DNA of 64,000 nt from Sphingobacterium sp. xlx-96 (lineage in GTDB: Bacteria; Bacteroidota; Bacteroidia; Sphingobacteriales; Sphingobacteriaceae), in contig NZ_WFKM01000008.1 in the NCBI RefSeq assembly GCF_011007365.1, forward strand, positions 1 through 64,000, given 5' to 3'. Shown here one piece after another: positions 8,079-16,266 of the stretch; position 1 is the first letter of the stretch, and each line of letters begins with the position of its first letter. The notes beneath the pieces were generated by a model. The model was not told where the DNA came from. It worked only from the letters and a program-made list of their open reading frames with translations, and did not search any database. The translations under genes and the position numbers were made by a program.

Positions 8079-8654
8079 TTATTGCCACTTCGTTGAGTTA
8101 ATTAAATGCCTTATGTCTTTTTTTACGAAATCTAAGACCGGTTGTATTGAATCCAAATGTGGCTTTTCATTAAAATACAATGCTCCACGTAGGTAGTGTT
8201 TTGATTTATCAGAGATAAAAAACTGGTAGTTAGAGGCCGTATTGCCTTGAATTTCATATTCGAGACCATAGATATTCTGCTCTTTTATAAATATATCTTT
8301 TTGTTCGATAGCACTAGCCATGGTGGTGTGTTTGAAGACAAACGTTCGTGCATCTTCTGTAAGCTGTTCAAGTGTAGAATGTGGCCCTATATTAAAATAA
8401 CTAAGGTGGAGTCTGGCGTTGAACTGTGGAAAATCTAGATTTTTCCAACACGGCATAGCGTTCCTGTTTTCGTCTGTAGTGAGGATACTGTAAATTGGTA
8501 TTTCAAAGGAAAAGGGGCAGCCTGTTTTGGGCGTATGGTAGCTGTGCTCAGGAAAGACTACCCGGTGAAAGCCACGAGGCTTTGGGCTGTAATCATGGCT
8601 GTTACATGCAAAAAAAAGAAAAAATATCGCCCCCAAAAAGTGTATCTTAAACAT
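8079..8654 (-). CDS. gldD: GldD-like lipoprotein
   Basis: A 191-residue lipoprotein of the GldD family. Its signal peptide ends in a lipobox-like F-F-A-C (Cys about 17), followed by the family hallmark Y-PKPRG-HRV-FP-HSY within residues 22-41 and the conserved FSFEIP-Y block. GldD is required for gliding motility and type IX secretion in Flavobacterium johnsoniae, but homologues occur in non-gliding Bacteroidota. It sits six bases after aroE and is probably co-transcribed with it and the TPR gene. No other gld gene is in the window, so a motility role cannot be inferred. Confidence 0.88.
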   Translation of the reverse strand: MFKIHFLGAIFFLFFACNSHDYSPKPRGFHRVVFPEHSYHTPKTGCPFSFEIPIYSILTTDENRNAMPCWKNLDFPQFNARLHLSYFNIGPHSTLEQLTEDARTFVFKHTTMASAIEQKDIFIKEQNIYGLEYEIQGNTASNYQFFISDKSKHYLRGALYFNEKPHLDSIQPVLDFVKKDIRHLINSTKWQ

Positions 8655-8660
8655 GGCCGC

Positions 8661-9413
8661 TTAAAAAGTGTTCTTCCATATTTCCCAGTTTTTTTCCGCT
8701 TGTAGTACCAACATTTCGTAACCATTTTTGATGACAGCATGTCGCTCTTTCCCTTTCTGTAGAAAAAGGGTTTCTTCTGGGTTGTATATTAAATCGTAGA
8801 GCAGGTGATCGGCGGTAATAAATTCATAGGGAATGTTAGGACACTCATCTGCATTTGGAAATGTACCTACAGGAGAGCAATTTATGATAATTTGGTGAGC
8901 TTCAATGATTTTTTGATCCAAGTCACTATATGTAATGTCGCCATTTTCGCGATTTCTGCTAACTAGTAAATAAGGAATGTCCAATTTATTGAGGACATAG
9001 CAAATAGCCTTGGCTGCTCCGCCATTGCCCAATACAAGTGCACGATGGTGTTTGTGGGTTAGCAAAGGTTCTAATGACTTTTGAAAACCGAACGCATCCG
9101 TATTGTATCCTTTGATCGCGATTGTAGTGTCGTCTCGGCGATGTATGGTGAGGCAGTTTACGGCTCCTATTTCTTCAGCTTCGGGAGAAAGATTGTCAAC
9201 GAATTTAAGAATAGACTGTTTGTATGGTATCGTGACATTAAATCCATGAAAACGGGTATCCTTACGGACTAGATCTGCAAACTCGTCAATATTTGGAAGG
9301 GAGTAGAGGTCATAGTCTATTCCTGTAATGTGTTCTTGTTCAAATTTTGCTAAGTAATAGTTTTTTGAGAACGAGTGCCCTAATGGGAATCCTACTAAAC
9401 CTAGTTTTATCAT
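8661..9413 (-). CDS. aroE: Shikimate dehydrogenase (NADP+)
   Basis: Reduces 3-dehydroshikimate to shikimate in the aromatic amino acid pathway, in the cytosol. The 250-residue protein has the substrate motif GHSFSKNYY (Ser14, Ser16), the catalytic Lys65 in NVTIPYK, Asp106 in GYNTDAFGF, and the NADP-binding loop GNGGAAKA (about 129-136). The C-terminal DLIYNPEET-FL and NGYEMLVLQAE motifs are also present. Its ATG overlaps the stop of the upstream TPR gene (ATGA), indicating translational coupling. It is slightly shorter than the E. coli enzyme, as I recall for Bacteroidota forms. Confidence 0.95.
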   Translation of the reverse strand: MIKLGLVGFPLGHSFSKNYYLAKFEQEHITGIDYDLYSLPNIDEFADLVRKDTRFHGFNVTIPYKQSILKFVDNLSPEAEEIGAVNCLTIHRRDDTTIAIKGYNTDAFGFQKSLEPLLTHKHHRALVLGNGGAAKAICYVLNKLDIPYLLVSRNRENGDITYSDLDQKIIEAHQIIINCSPVGTFPNADECPNIPYEFITADHLLYDLIYNPEETLFLQKGKERHAVIKNGYEMLVLQAEKNWEIWKNTF

Positions 9414-10819
9414 GAATTGGACGTGTATTTTTTTATAATTTCTGAAACAATCGGGTTTCCTTGCAGCTGAGGCAAATAATCAAAAAGAATATGGTGCTTC
9501 TCTGGTCCGAATGAAAGGGCCAATTCTAGAAAATTAAGTGCTTCGTTGTACTGACCATTGGCAAATAGATAGGCAACGAGTCTATAATATAATTCGGCGC
9601 TGTCTGGATTGCACTTTATAGCCTCAGACATGGTTTCGATAGCTTCTATAAGTTTTTTTTGCTCAAAGTATATCGACGAAAAATCCAACCAGGCATCAAT
9701 ATCTGTAGGATTAAGCTCAACGACCTTAGAATAGGCCGCTTCAGATTCTTCCACCTGTCCCAGCTTATATCTAGCATCAGCTATTGCAAACCAATAGTCT
9801 GGGTTATCGTCTTCGAGCTCCAATGCCTTTTTATAAAAATGTAGCGACTCAAAGTAACGCTCCTCAAAGTCCAGTGTGACACCAATACCAAACCAGGCGT
9901 CTGATAGGGCACTGTCTAGTTTAACCGCCTTTTTATAATAATCTCTTGCGGTATCCATCTGCTCGAGTTTCTCGTAGCATTCTCCAATAGCACAATAGGT
10001 GTCTGCATTTGGCGGTTCATACTCAAATGTTTGTTTATAGACGAGGATTGCTTCGGAGTATTTGTCTAGATTGACTAAGGCATTACCTTTATTGAAGTAC
10101 GCTGAGGCGAAGTTTTCTTGTATTAAAATGGAGTAATCATAGGCATCGATTGCCTCTTCAAAGCGTGACATTTTATGATACGCGTTGCCAAGATTATACC
10201 AAGCGATGAAGGAGTAGGGGTCCCGATCAATAAATTCATTGTAAAATGTGATACTCTCTTCTTGCCTATCTAGGATATCATAACAAAAAGCCAGTTCATA
10301 GAGTGCATCTTGATTTTCTAAGTTGATCTCTAGTGTTTTTCGTAAGAAGGTGACCGCTTTCTCATAATTACCCTGTAGCTGATAGAGACCGGCTAGTTGA
10401 TAATAGACATCTTCCTTATTTTCTGCATTGGAAAGCGCTGCCAAGAGCGCTTCTTCGGCCTCCTGATAGCGACCGGTAGATGCGAAGATAGATCCTCTGA
10501 TAAGCTGTATATCGCCATCTGAGGGCTCGAGCAATTCGGCCTTGAGTAGGGCTTCTAGCGCCTTTTCGTACTGTTGAATAGAAGCAAGAAGTTGTGCCTT
10601 CTTTAGAAGGAAAGATGTCTCAAAAGGATGTTGATTGCTGGCGAAATCAATCACTTGCAGTGCTTTTGACGGATCATTTTTTTCCGTATAGTAGTCTATA
10701 ATACTATCAAAAGCCGCCGAGTCAAAGAAGTATTGATCGTCATTCCGAATCATTTCTTCGTAACGATTTACAGATTCCTTTTGCTCCTCCGGCGATCCAA
10801 ACTCAAATTCCTCTTCCAT
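9410..10819 (-). CDS. Tetratricopeptide repeat protein
   Basis: A 469-residue soluble, very acidic protein built almost entirely of TPR units (at least ten), with repeated A-YY-LA-LY-x-G-YEKA and W-NLGNAYHKM-RFEEAIDAY patterns. No signal peptide or membrane segment is seen, so a cytoplasmic scaffold role is likely; partners are unknown. The ATG at 10819 is preferred over an in-frame GTG nine codons upstream because ATG dominates here and the extra residues are not TPR-like. It heads the TPR-aroE-gldD run, but this says nothing definite about function. Confidence 0.88.
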   Translation of the reverse strand: MEEEFEFGSPEEQKESVNRYEEMIRNDDQYFFDSAAFDSIIDYYTEKNDPSKALQVIDFASNQHPFETSFLLKKAQLLASIQQYEKALEALLKAELLEPSDGDIQLIRGSIFASTGRYQEAEEALLAALSNAENKEDVYYQLAGLYQLQGNYEKAVTFLRKTLEINLENQDALYELAFCYDILDRQEESITFYNEFIDRDPYSFIAWYNLGNAYHKMSRFEEAIDAYDYSILIQENFASAYFNKGNALVNLDKYSEAILVYKQTFEYEPPNADTYCAIGECYEKLEQMDTARDYYKKAVKLDSALSDAWFGIGVTLDFEERYFESLHFYKKALELEDDNPDYWFAIADARYKLGQVEESEAAYSKVVELNPTDIDAWLDFSSIYFEQKKLIEAIETMSEAIKCNPDSAELYYRLVAYLFANGQYNEALNFLELALSFGPEKHHILFDYLPQLQGNPIVSEIIKKYTSNS

Positions 10820-10915
10820 ATCGTATCTATTTAGTGAAAAATACACTTTTTAAATTAAACCTATTCAAATTTCTTTTCCACATATTAACATACAGAGTGT
10901 AAAAAGAGGAAAAGG

Positions 10916-10955
10916 TTTAAAATAAATAAAGCCGTCCCGAATTTCGGGACGGCTT
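10916..10955 (-). terminator. Rho-independent terminator of the OmpA gene
   Basis: A strong GC-rich hairpin (11 bp, 10929-10939 with 10945-10955, loop AATTT) lies 30 bases past the OmpA stop. On the minus strand it is followed by a T-rich tail (10928 down to 10916). Confidence 0.85.
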
Positions 10956-10985
10956 ATTATTTGTAATAATTATACGAGTGTATGA

Positions 10986-12365
10986 TTATTTTTTGATCTC
11001 AACACGACGGTTTTGAACACGACCTTCTTCAGTTGCATTTGATGCAATTGGGTTAGCCTCTCCGTAACCGTTAGCGTTAATGCTAGATGCAGATACACCA
11101 GCATTTACTAAGTATTGTTTTACTGCATTAGCGCGGTCTTTTGATAAGTTCACGTTGTATGACTCAGAACCTTCTGCAGAAGCGTATCCGTCTAAAGTAA
11201 CAGAAGATTTGTTATCGCGGATTTCTTTAGCTAATTTATCTAAAGTAGCGTAAGAAGAAGTTTTCAATACAGAGCTATCGAATTCAAATTGAATTGGAGC
11301 GTAGTATGCACCTGTAGTAGCGTTGTTTTGAACAACTGGCTCAGGGAATTTGATTGGACATCCAGAACCATCAACTACTGTACCAGCAGGAGTGTTAGGA
11401 CATTTGTCAAATTTATCAGATACACCGTCTCCATCTGAATCTTTACCTAAAGCATCAACAGTACCCTCTAATGAAGAAACGCGTTGTTTTAATGCTTCAA
11501 CTTCGTTACGCAATGAAGGATCTTTCAACTCATCGTACATTGTAGCAACTGGGTTAGCAAAAGTCAAGTTTTGTTTGTCTCTTGAACCTAAAGTGAATTC
11601 TAAACCACCGTAAACGTTAGAGAATTTACCTTTGTAGTCAGTTCTAGCTGGTCCGTAAAGTCGATTATCATCAGTGAAGTTCATGGTGTAACCTAAGTTC
11701 AATGCTACAACTTCAGATAATTTGAATTTAACACCAACACCTACTGGCACATAAGCTGCTAACCTGTTATCTCTGTCACCAACTGGCTCGCGGTCACCGA
11801 AAATTTCTTCACCCCATTTACCTTTGTTGTTGTAAACTTCAGTACCTGTGAAATCGTTGTTTGAGAATTGAACTGGGTTGTGTGCCATTACTCCTAAACC
11901 TACTTTAGCGTAGAAGTTAACTGCATTTTCTCTTCTTAAGAAGTCGATAGTACCCAATTGGAATACACCGTTCATACTAGCAGCCCAGTTTACTGAAGTT
12001 TCAGCAGATTTTGCTCCGTTAGCTGTTTCTGGTGCAGTAACCATATCGTGGTTGAAAGTTTTGATTTTACCACGGTTACCTTCTAATTCTAAACCGAATA
12101 GGTGAGAGAATTGTTTACGGATAGTCAAACCATAGTACTCACCAACTTTGTTTTGGAAGTAACCAACTTTTTGACCGAATGCATTTGATCCACCAACTAG
12201 TGCGTTAGGTGTAGTGATACCACCTTGTAAGCCGATAGACCAAGTTCTGTATTGTGATCTACCACCAAATACAGTTGGAGTTTGAGCTTGAGCAGTTTCA
12301 GCAAAACCTAAAGCGGCTACTAAAGAAGCTGCAACAGCTGTTTTTTTAATTGTAGAATAGTTCAT
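10986..12365 (-). CDS. OmpA-family outer membrane protein
   Basis: A 459-residue major outer-membrane protein linking membrane and peptidoglycan. A signal peptide (about 1-28, cleavage after A-Q-A) precedes an N-terminal beta-barrel of about 250 residues rich in aromatic-ended strands. A short coiled-coil (VEALKQRVSSLEG) and a thrombospondin type-3-like calcium repeat (DSDGDGVSDKFDKCPNTP) follow. The C-terminal OmpA domain has FEFDSS, LDGYAS-EG and the NRRVEI ending that bind peptidoglycan. Even codon use suggests high expression. The ATG at 12365 is chosen because it gives a proper signal peptide; in-frame ATGs at 12416 and 12407 would add a polar extension. Confidence 0.95.
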   Translation of the reverse strand: MNYSTIKKTAVAASLVAALGFAETAQAQTPTVFGGRSQYRTWSIGLQGGITTPNALVGGSNAFGQKVGYFQNKVGEYYGLTIRKQFSHLFGLELEGNRGKIKTFNHDMVTAPETANGAKSAETSVNWAASMNGVFQLGTIDFLRRENAVNFYAKVGLGVMAHNPVQFSNNDFTGTEVYNNKGKWGEEIFGDREPVGDRDNRLAAYVPVGVGVKFKLSEVVALNLGYTMNFTDDNRLYGPARTDYKGKFSNVYGGLEFTLGSRDKQNLTFANPVATMYDELKDPSLRNEVEALKQRVSSLEGTVDALGKDSDGDGVSDKFDKCPNTPAGTVVDGSGCPIKFPEPVVQNNATTGAYYAPIQFEFDSSVLKTSSYATLDKLAKEIRDNKSSVTLDGYASAEGSESYNVNLSKDRANAVKQYLVNAGVSASSINANGYGEANPIASNATEEGRVQNRRVEIKK

Positions 12366-12555
12366 ACTCTTTTGTTTAAGGTTATTAAAATTTTTAATTG
12401 TTCTCATTTTTAACATAACTTAACAATAACGGTGCCAAAAATTTAAATCGCATTGAAAAAATAATGTAGCACGCATTTGTTGTTAAATAATAGGTAAAAT
12501 TACTTATTTGTCTGTTATATAACAAATATTTCGCTCAAATTTGTTTGTCTTTCGA

Positions 12556-12595
12556 TAAAAAAGAAAGACAATGTAGCTTTTACACTACATTGTCT
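12556..12595 (-). terminator. Rho-independent terminator after the phosphate transporter
   Basis: An 11-bp stem (12566-12576 with 12585-12595) with an 8-base loop lies 39 bases past the transporter stop. Reading the minus strand, a CTTTCTTTTTT tail follows it. Confidence 0.85.
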
Positions 12596-12633
12596 AACGT
12601 ATTATGTTCAAAATAGTTGAAGTTATAACTTCA

Positions 12634-13644
12634 TTAGAGGATGTAATGTAGAACTGCTAAAGTCAATCCTCCCAGTATTGCGCTCACAGGTATGGTAAGT
12701 ATCCATGCCCATAACAAACTGATCGTTACTCCCCATCGTACAGCTGATACGCGTTTTACAACACCTACACCAATGATCGATCCTGTAATTGTGTGTGTGG
12801 TGGACGCCGGAATTCCAAAATGCTCGGTGATGCCGAGTGTGATTGCTCCCGCTGTCTCGGCACTGACACCTTCCAAAGGAGTAACCTTAGTAATTTTGGT
12901 ACCCATTGTTTTTACAATTTTCCATCCACCACTCATCGTTCCTGCAGCGATCGCTACATAACAAGATAAAGGTACCCATTCTGGCATTTCTTCAAAACTT
13001 CCGATCACCCCTTGGGCTATTAACGCAGTCGCAATAATACCCATTACCTTTTGGGCATCATTACCACCGTGGGCAAAACTTAAACCGGCAGAGGAAATTA
13101 GCTGTAAGATTTTGAACCATCTTTCAGCGACACTAGGTCTGGTTTTTTTGCAGATATTGATAATGATTAGGGTAATGATAATCGCAATGGTCATCCCTAT
13201 GACTGGTGCCAGAACAATGAAAGAAAGAATCTTTAATGTAGCACTCAAATTGATCGCGTCCAAAGGGTTGGCACCTAGAAAAAGAGCATATGCCATTCCT
13301 GAACCAGCAAAGCCGCCGATTAAAGTGTGTGACGAGGAAGATGGTATTCCATAATACCAGGTAAACAGATTCCAGGATATAGCCGCTACTAACCCGGCAA
13401 ATATTACTTCGAGTGTAATATATTGCTCGATTACTGTTTTTGCGATAGTATTGGCGACTTTGTGGTCTGTAAAGACAAAATAAGCGACAAAATTGAATAG
13501 AGCGGCCCAAAGTACAGCCATAAATGGTGTCAATACTTTGGTTGATACGATAGTTGCAATTGAATTGGCTGCGTCATGAAAACCGTTGATATAATCAAAG
13601 GCTATCGCTAATACAATAACAACAACTAATAAAGTCGTGATCAT
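12634..13644 (-). CDS. pit: PiT-family inorganic phosphate transporter
   Basis: A 336-residue inner-membrane phosphate:cation symporter. The two inverted family signatures are present: NGFHDAANSIAT near residues 20-31 and FAHGGNDAQKVMG in the second half, with about ten hydrophobic helices. PSSSSHTLIGG and PASTTHTITGS, the paired S/T-rich reentrant segments, are also visible. It follows the DUF47 gene by 34 bases, the usual pairing for these transporters. Expression is probably driven from the Pho-box-like promoter at 14345-14378, hence by phosphate starvation (inference). Confidence 0.95.
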   Translation of the reverse strand: MITTLLVVVIVLAIAFDYINGFHDAANSIATIVSTKVLTPFMAVLWAALFNFVAYFVFTDHKVANTIAKTVIEQYITLEVIFAGLVAAISWNLFTWYYGIPSSSSHTLIGGFAGSGMAYALFLGANPLDAINLSATLKILSFIVLAPVIGMTIAIIITLIIINICKKTRPSVAERWFKILQLISSAGLSFAHGGNDAQKVMGIIATALIAQGVIGSFEEMPEWVPLSCYVAIAAGTMSGGWKIVKTMGTKITKVTPLEGVSAETAGAITLGITEHFGIPASTTHTITGSIIGVGVVKRVSAVRWGVTISLLWAWILTIPVSAILGGLTLAVLHYIL

Positions 13645-13678
13645 GATAAATTAATTATGTATAGTTAACCTGCCCTAG

Positions 13679-14326
13679 TTAGGCATTTTTAACAAGGATA
13701 CTTTCCAACACATTTGCTACATCTTCACATTTGTCTGTAGCGTCTTCCATTGCGGATAGAACTTCTTTTTGTTTGATAAGTGAAATAGCATCTGTTTCGT
13801 ACTCAAATAGATCTGCAACAGCTTTGTCGAAAATATAATCCGCCTTATTCTCTACACTGTTAATACGTACACAAGAATCTGTGATGTTTCTGATGTTTTT
13901 CAGATCTTTCAGCTCAAATAAGGCTTTTGCTACATGTTCCGTCGCCTCCAAAATCAATGCTGTAATTTCAATCATCGGTTCTGTAGGCTTCTCTACTTTG
14001 TAGAGCTGCATTCTGTTTGAAGCTCCGTGTATGAAGTCTGCAACATCATCCAGTGAACTCGCTAAAGCGTGGATATCTTCACGGTCAAATGGCGTGATGA
14101 AGTTTCTTCCTAATTCGAGGTGGATTTGGTGCGTGATATTGTCACCGACATGTTCAAGGTCTTCTAATTTTTTAGAAAGCTCTTTTCTTTCTTCTAGATT
14201 AGTGCTATTTACCGAAATGTTGAGGAGTCTAGCCATCTCTATAAGATTGGCGCCAGCTTGTTCAAACAGAGGGAAGAACTTTTTGTCCTTAGGGACAAAG
14301 TACTGAAAGATGCTATTTAAAGACAT
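13679..14326 (-). CDS. DUF47 / PhoU-like phosphate transport regulator
   Basis: A 215-residue all-helical cytosolic protein of the DUF47 (TIGR00153, PhoU-like) family that accompanies PiT transporters and probably modulates them. Typical features are the P-KKFFPLFEQ-N start, the ERKEL-KKLEDLEHVGDNI-H helix, TPFDREDIHALASSLDDV-DFI, and a C-terminal E-ATDKCEDVANVLE helix with metal-binding acidic/His residues. The ATG at 14326 is preferred over an in-frame TTG at 14347, because that TTG lies inside the -7 box. First gene of a two-gene operon with the transporter. Confidence 0.93.
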   Translation of the reverse strand: MSLNSIFQYFVPKDKKFFPLFEQAGANLIEMARLLNISVNSTNLEERKELSKKLEDLEHVGDNITHQIHLELGRNFITPFDREDIHALASSLDDVADFIHGASNRMQLYKVEKPTEPMIEITALILEATEHVAKALFELKDLKNIRNITDSCVRINSVENKADYIFDKAVADLFEYETDAISLIKQKEVLSAMEDATDKCEDVANVLESILVKNA

Positions 14327-14344
14327 AATACTTTTATTTTGATG

Positions 14345-14378
14345 CAAAAGTATAATGTTAATGTTAAGTTAATGTTAA
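14345..14378 (-). promoter_or_regulatory. Pho-box-like tandem repeat plus -7 box ahead of the DUF47-PiT operon
   Basis: On the minus strand an 11-bp unit, TTAACATTAAC, occurs twice in tandem (14378-14357) and a further TTAACA overlaps the end of the second copy (14361-14356). A TACTTTTG -7 box (14352-14345) follows after four bases. Direct TTAACA-type hexamers with an 11-bp period are the form of PhoP/PhoB-class binding sites, best known from Bacillus PhoP. The repeat occupies the -33 position, as expected for an activator that replaces the -33 contact. Assignment as a Pho box is inference supported by the downstream phosphate genes and upstream kinase. Confidence 0.6.
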
Positions 14379-14397
14379 GTTTTTAAACATTGACTTG

Positions 14398-15432
14398 TTA
14401 AGTGCTTTTGGATTTGGACAGGGTAAAGCCAAAAGTTGTACCTATTCCTTCGGTGCTGCGTACGTTGACGGTTTGTTGATGCGCTTCCAAAATATGTTTA
14501 ACGATAGATAGTCCCAAGCCTGAGCCTCCAATATCCCGGGATCGACTTTTGTCTGTCCTGAAGAAACGCTCAAATACTCTTGGTAGGTTTTTCTCTTCAA
14601 TTCCATAACCATTATCGGTAACCTCGATTAATACTTGATCTAACAAATGGAATATGCTGATTGTTGTTTTTCCTCCATTTTTGCCATATTTTAACGAGTT
14701 GTCTATAAGGTTGACAAGAACCTGTTGGATTTTTAAACGATCACCTTTTACTTGTATCGTTTGGTTCGGCTTTGTATTGAAAATAATCTTGATATTATTT
14801 TTGTTTGCTTTATCAATAAGGTGGTCAATCGTTTCATTGATTAATTCGATAATATCGAACTTTTGAATGTTTAGCGATATTTTTCCCGATTCAAGCTTCG
14901 AGATCTCATCAAGGTCATTAATAAGATACGTCAACCGATCGATATTTTTGGACGCTTTATCAAGAAATACCAATGCCATATCAGGATCGTCAGCCATCAT
15001 CCCGTCCTGCAGCGTCTCAATATACCCCTGTATCGCAAAAAGAGGTGTTTTAAATTCGTGCGAGATATTTGATAAAAACTCTCTTCTGAACTTTTCCTGC
15101 GCTTTCAACTGATCTATTTCTGTCGACTTTTGTTTTGCCCAGTCTCTTACCTCTTGTTCGGCTCCTTTTATTGGATCATCACTGGCATGTTCTGCAAGCA
15201 CTTCTTTCATGTCCTTTCCAAGTTTTAGGCTGCGGATTAATTTGTAAATATTGCTGATTCTATTGTTTATATATTGATTTAAGACATTGCTGAGGATGAT
15301 AAAGGAAATAACAAAAGATACAGGTAGTATCACAAAGAAGTGATTCCAATCGCTTTCATAGTACAAGCTCACGAGGGCTAGTGCCGTGGAGATAATTAAA
15401 GCAATATAGAAAACAAGGAGCCTAAAGTTCAT
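14398..15432 (-). CDS. PhoR-like sensor histidine kinase
   Basis: A 344-residue membrane-bound two-component kinase. Two transmembrane segments (about 5-25 and 30-50) enclose a very short external loop, so there is no large periplasmic sensor. A HAMP-like linker leads to the HisKA domain with the phospho-accepting His125 in SNISHEFKTPL, then the HATPase domain with an N box, DNGYGIEE (G1) and GSGLGLSIVKHILEAH (G2). This architecture fits PhoR/ResE-type kinases. Its stop is 71 bases from the DUF47 gene start with the Pho-box-like repeat between, so a phosphate role is plausible but inferred. No response regulator is in the window. Confidence 0.9.
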   Translation of the reverse strand: MNFRLLVFYIALIISTALALVSLYYESDWNHFFVILPVSFVISFIILSNVLNQYINNRISNIYKLIRSLKLGKDMKEVLAEHASDDPIKGAEQEVRDWAKQKSTEIDQLKAQEKFRREFLSNISHEFKTPLFAIQGYIETLQDGMMADDPDMALVFLDKASKNIDRLTYLINDLDEISKLESGKISLNIQKFDIIELINETIDHLIDKANKNNIKIIFNTKPNQTIQVKGDRLKIQQVLVNLIDNSLKYGKNGGKTTISIFHLLDQVLIEVTDNGYGIEEKNLPRVFERFFRTDKSRSRDIGGSGLGLSIVKHILEAHQQTVNVRSTEGIGTTFGFTLSKSKST

Positions 15433-15462
15433 AAAAGACTTTTGTAGTTAAATTCGAGAATA

Positions 15463-15513
15463 CAAAAAAGTGTAATAATCAAGAGCAGTTCTGCTGGCGC
15501 TCGATTATTACAC
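15463..15513 (-). terminator. Terminator downstream of psd
   Basis: An 11-bp outer stem (15470-15480 with 15503-15513) contains an inner GAGC/GCTC or GCAG/CTGC hairpin and, on the minus strand, is followed by CTTTTTTG (15469-15462). It lies between psd and the kinase gene and would end psd transcripts. Confidence 0.75.
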
Positions 15514-15528
15514 TGCTAAAAATAGGAA

Positions 15529-15551
15529 TATTAATGTTAAGCTTATATTAA
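15529..15551 (-). promoter_or_regulatory. Possible second Pho-box-like element overlapping the psd stop codon
   Basis: On the minus strand TTAATA (15551-15546), TTAACA (15540-15535) and TTAATA (15534-15529) have the same 11- and 6-base offsets as the three TTAACA hexamers before the DUF47 gene. A TATTTTTA (7 of 8 match to TAnnTTTG) follows four bases later. It lies upstream of the psd terminator, so transcripts would have to read through into the kinase gene. AT-rich context makes chance likely. Confidence 0.25.
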
Positions 15552-16201
15552 AATCTTGCGATCACAGTTTTGCCACCAACTGTTTTGTCTCCGATAGCAA
15601 CATTTATTTTTGTGCCTAGAGGTAAAAAAACATCCACTCGTGAACCGAATTTGATAAATCCAAATTCCTCTCCTTGTGTTACAGGTTGTTCTTCTTTGAC
15701 ATACCATACAATTCTACGCGCTAAAGCCCCAGCGATTTGTCGGAATAGGACTTCAACTCCGTTATCCTTTTTTACCACTATAGTGGTGCGTTCGTTGTCC
15801 GTAGAAGATTTTGGATGCCATGCTACCAAGAATTTACCGGGATGGTATTTAAAAAAAGTAACGATACCAGATATAGGATTTCTAGTTACATGAACATTGA
15901 TTGGTGACATAAAAATCGAAACCTGAATCCTTTTGTCTTTAAAATATTCAGTTTCTTCCGTCTCTTCAATAACAACGACTTTGCCATCGACCGGACACAA
16001 GACAGCATTCTCATCGATTTGTATTTTCTTTATAGGGCTTCTAAAAAACTGTACAATAACGATAAACAAAAATGCAGATACTCCGTACAGAAACCATTTG
16101 ATGATTTGGTTGGCATCGTAATAATCAGCGACGGCATTAATGATGAATATAAATAGAACAACTAATGCTAAACTTGTATATCCTTCTTTGTGAAACTTCA
16201 T
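15548..16201 (-). CDS. psd: Phosphatidylserine decarboxylase proenzyme (short form)
   Basis: Makes phosphatidylethanolamine from phosphatidylserine at the inner membrane. The 217-residue protein has two N-terminal transmembrane segments (about 8-28 and 35-55), then LCPVDGKV, the FMSPINVHV-R-P catalytic block with its His, and the self-cleavage site FGSRVD (Gly186-Ser187), where Ser becomes the pyruvoyl cofactor. The GS rather than LGST cleavage motif and short length mark the archaeal/Bacteroidota-type PSD group. It is followed by a terminator at 15463-15513 and seems monocistronic. Confidence 0.95.
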   Translation of the reverse strand: MKFHKEGYTSLALVVLFIFIINAVADYYDANQIIKWFLYGVSAFLFIVIVQFFRSPIKKIQIDENAVLCPVDGKVVVIEETEETEYFKDKRIQVSIFMSPINVHVTRNPISGIVTFFKYHPGKFLVAWHPKSSTDNERTTIVVKKDNGVEVLFRQIAGALARRIVWYVKEEQPVTQGEEFGFIKFGSRVDVFLPLGTKINVAIGDKTVGGKTVIARF

Positions 16202-16266
16202 ATGTCAATCGTTATATTTTATATGCCTTTTAATTTTGCAAACATAGATAAATTCAGGTAAATATC

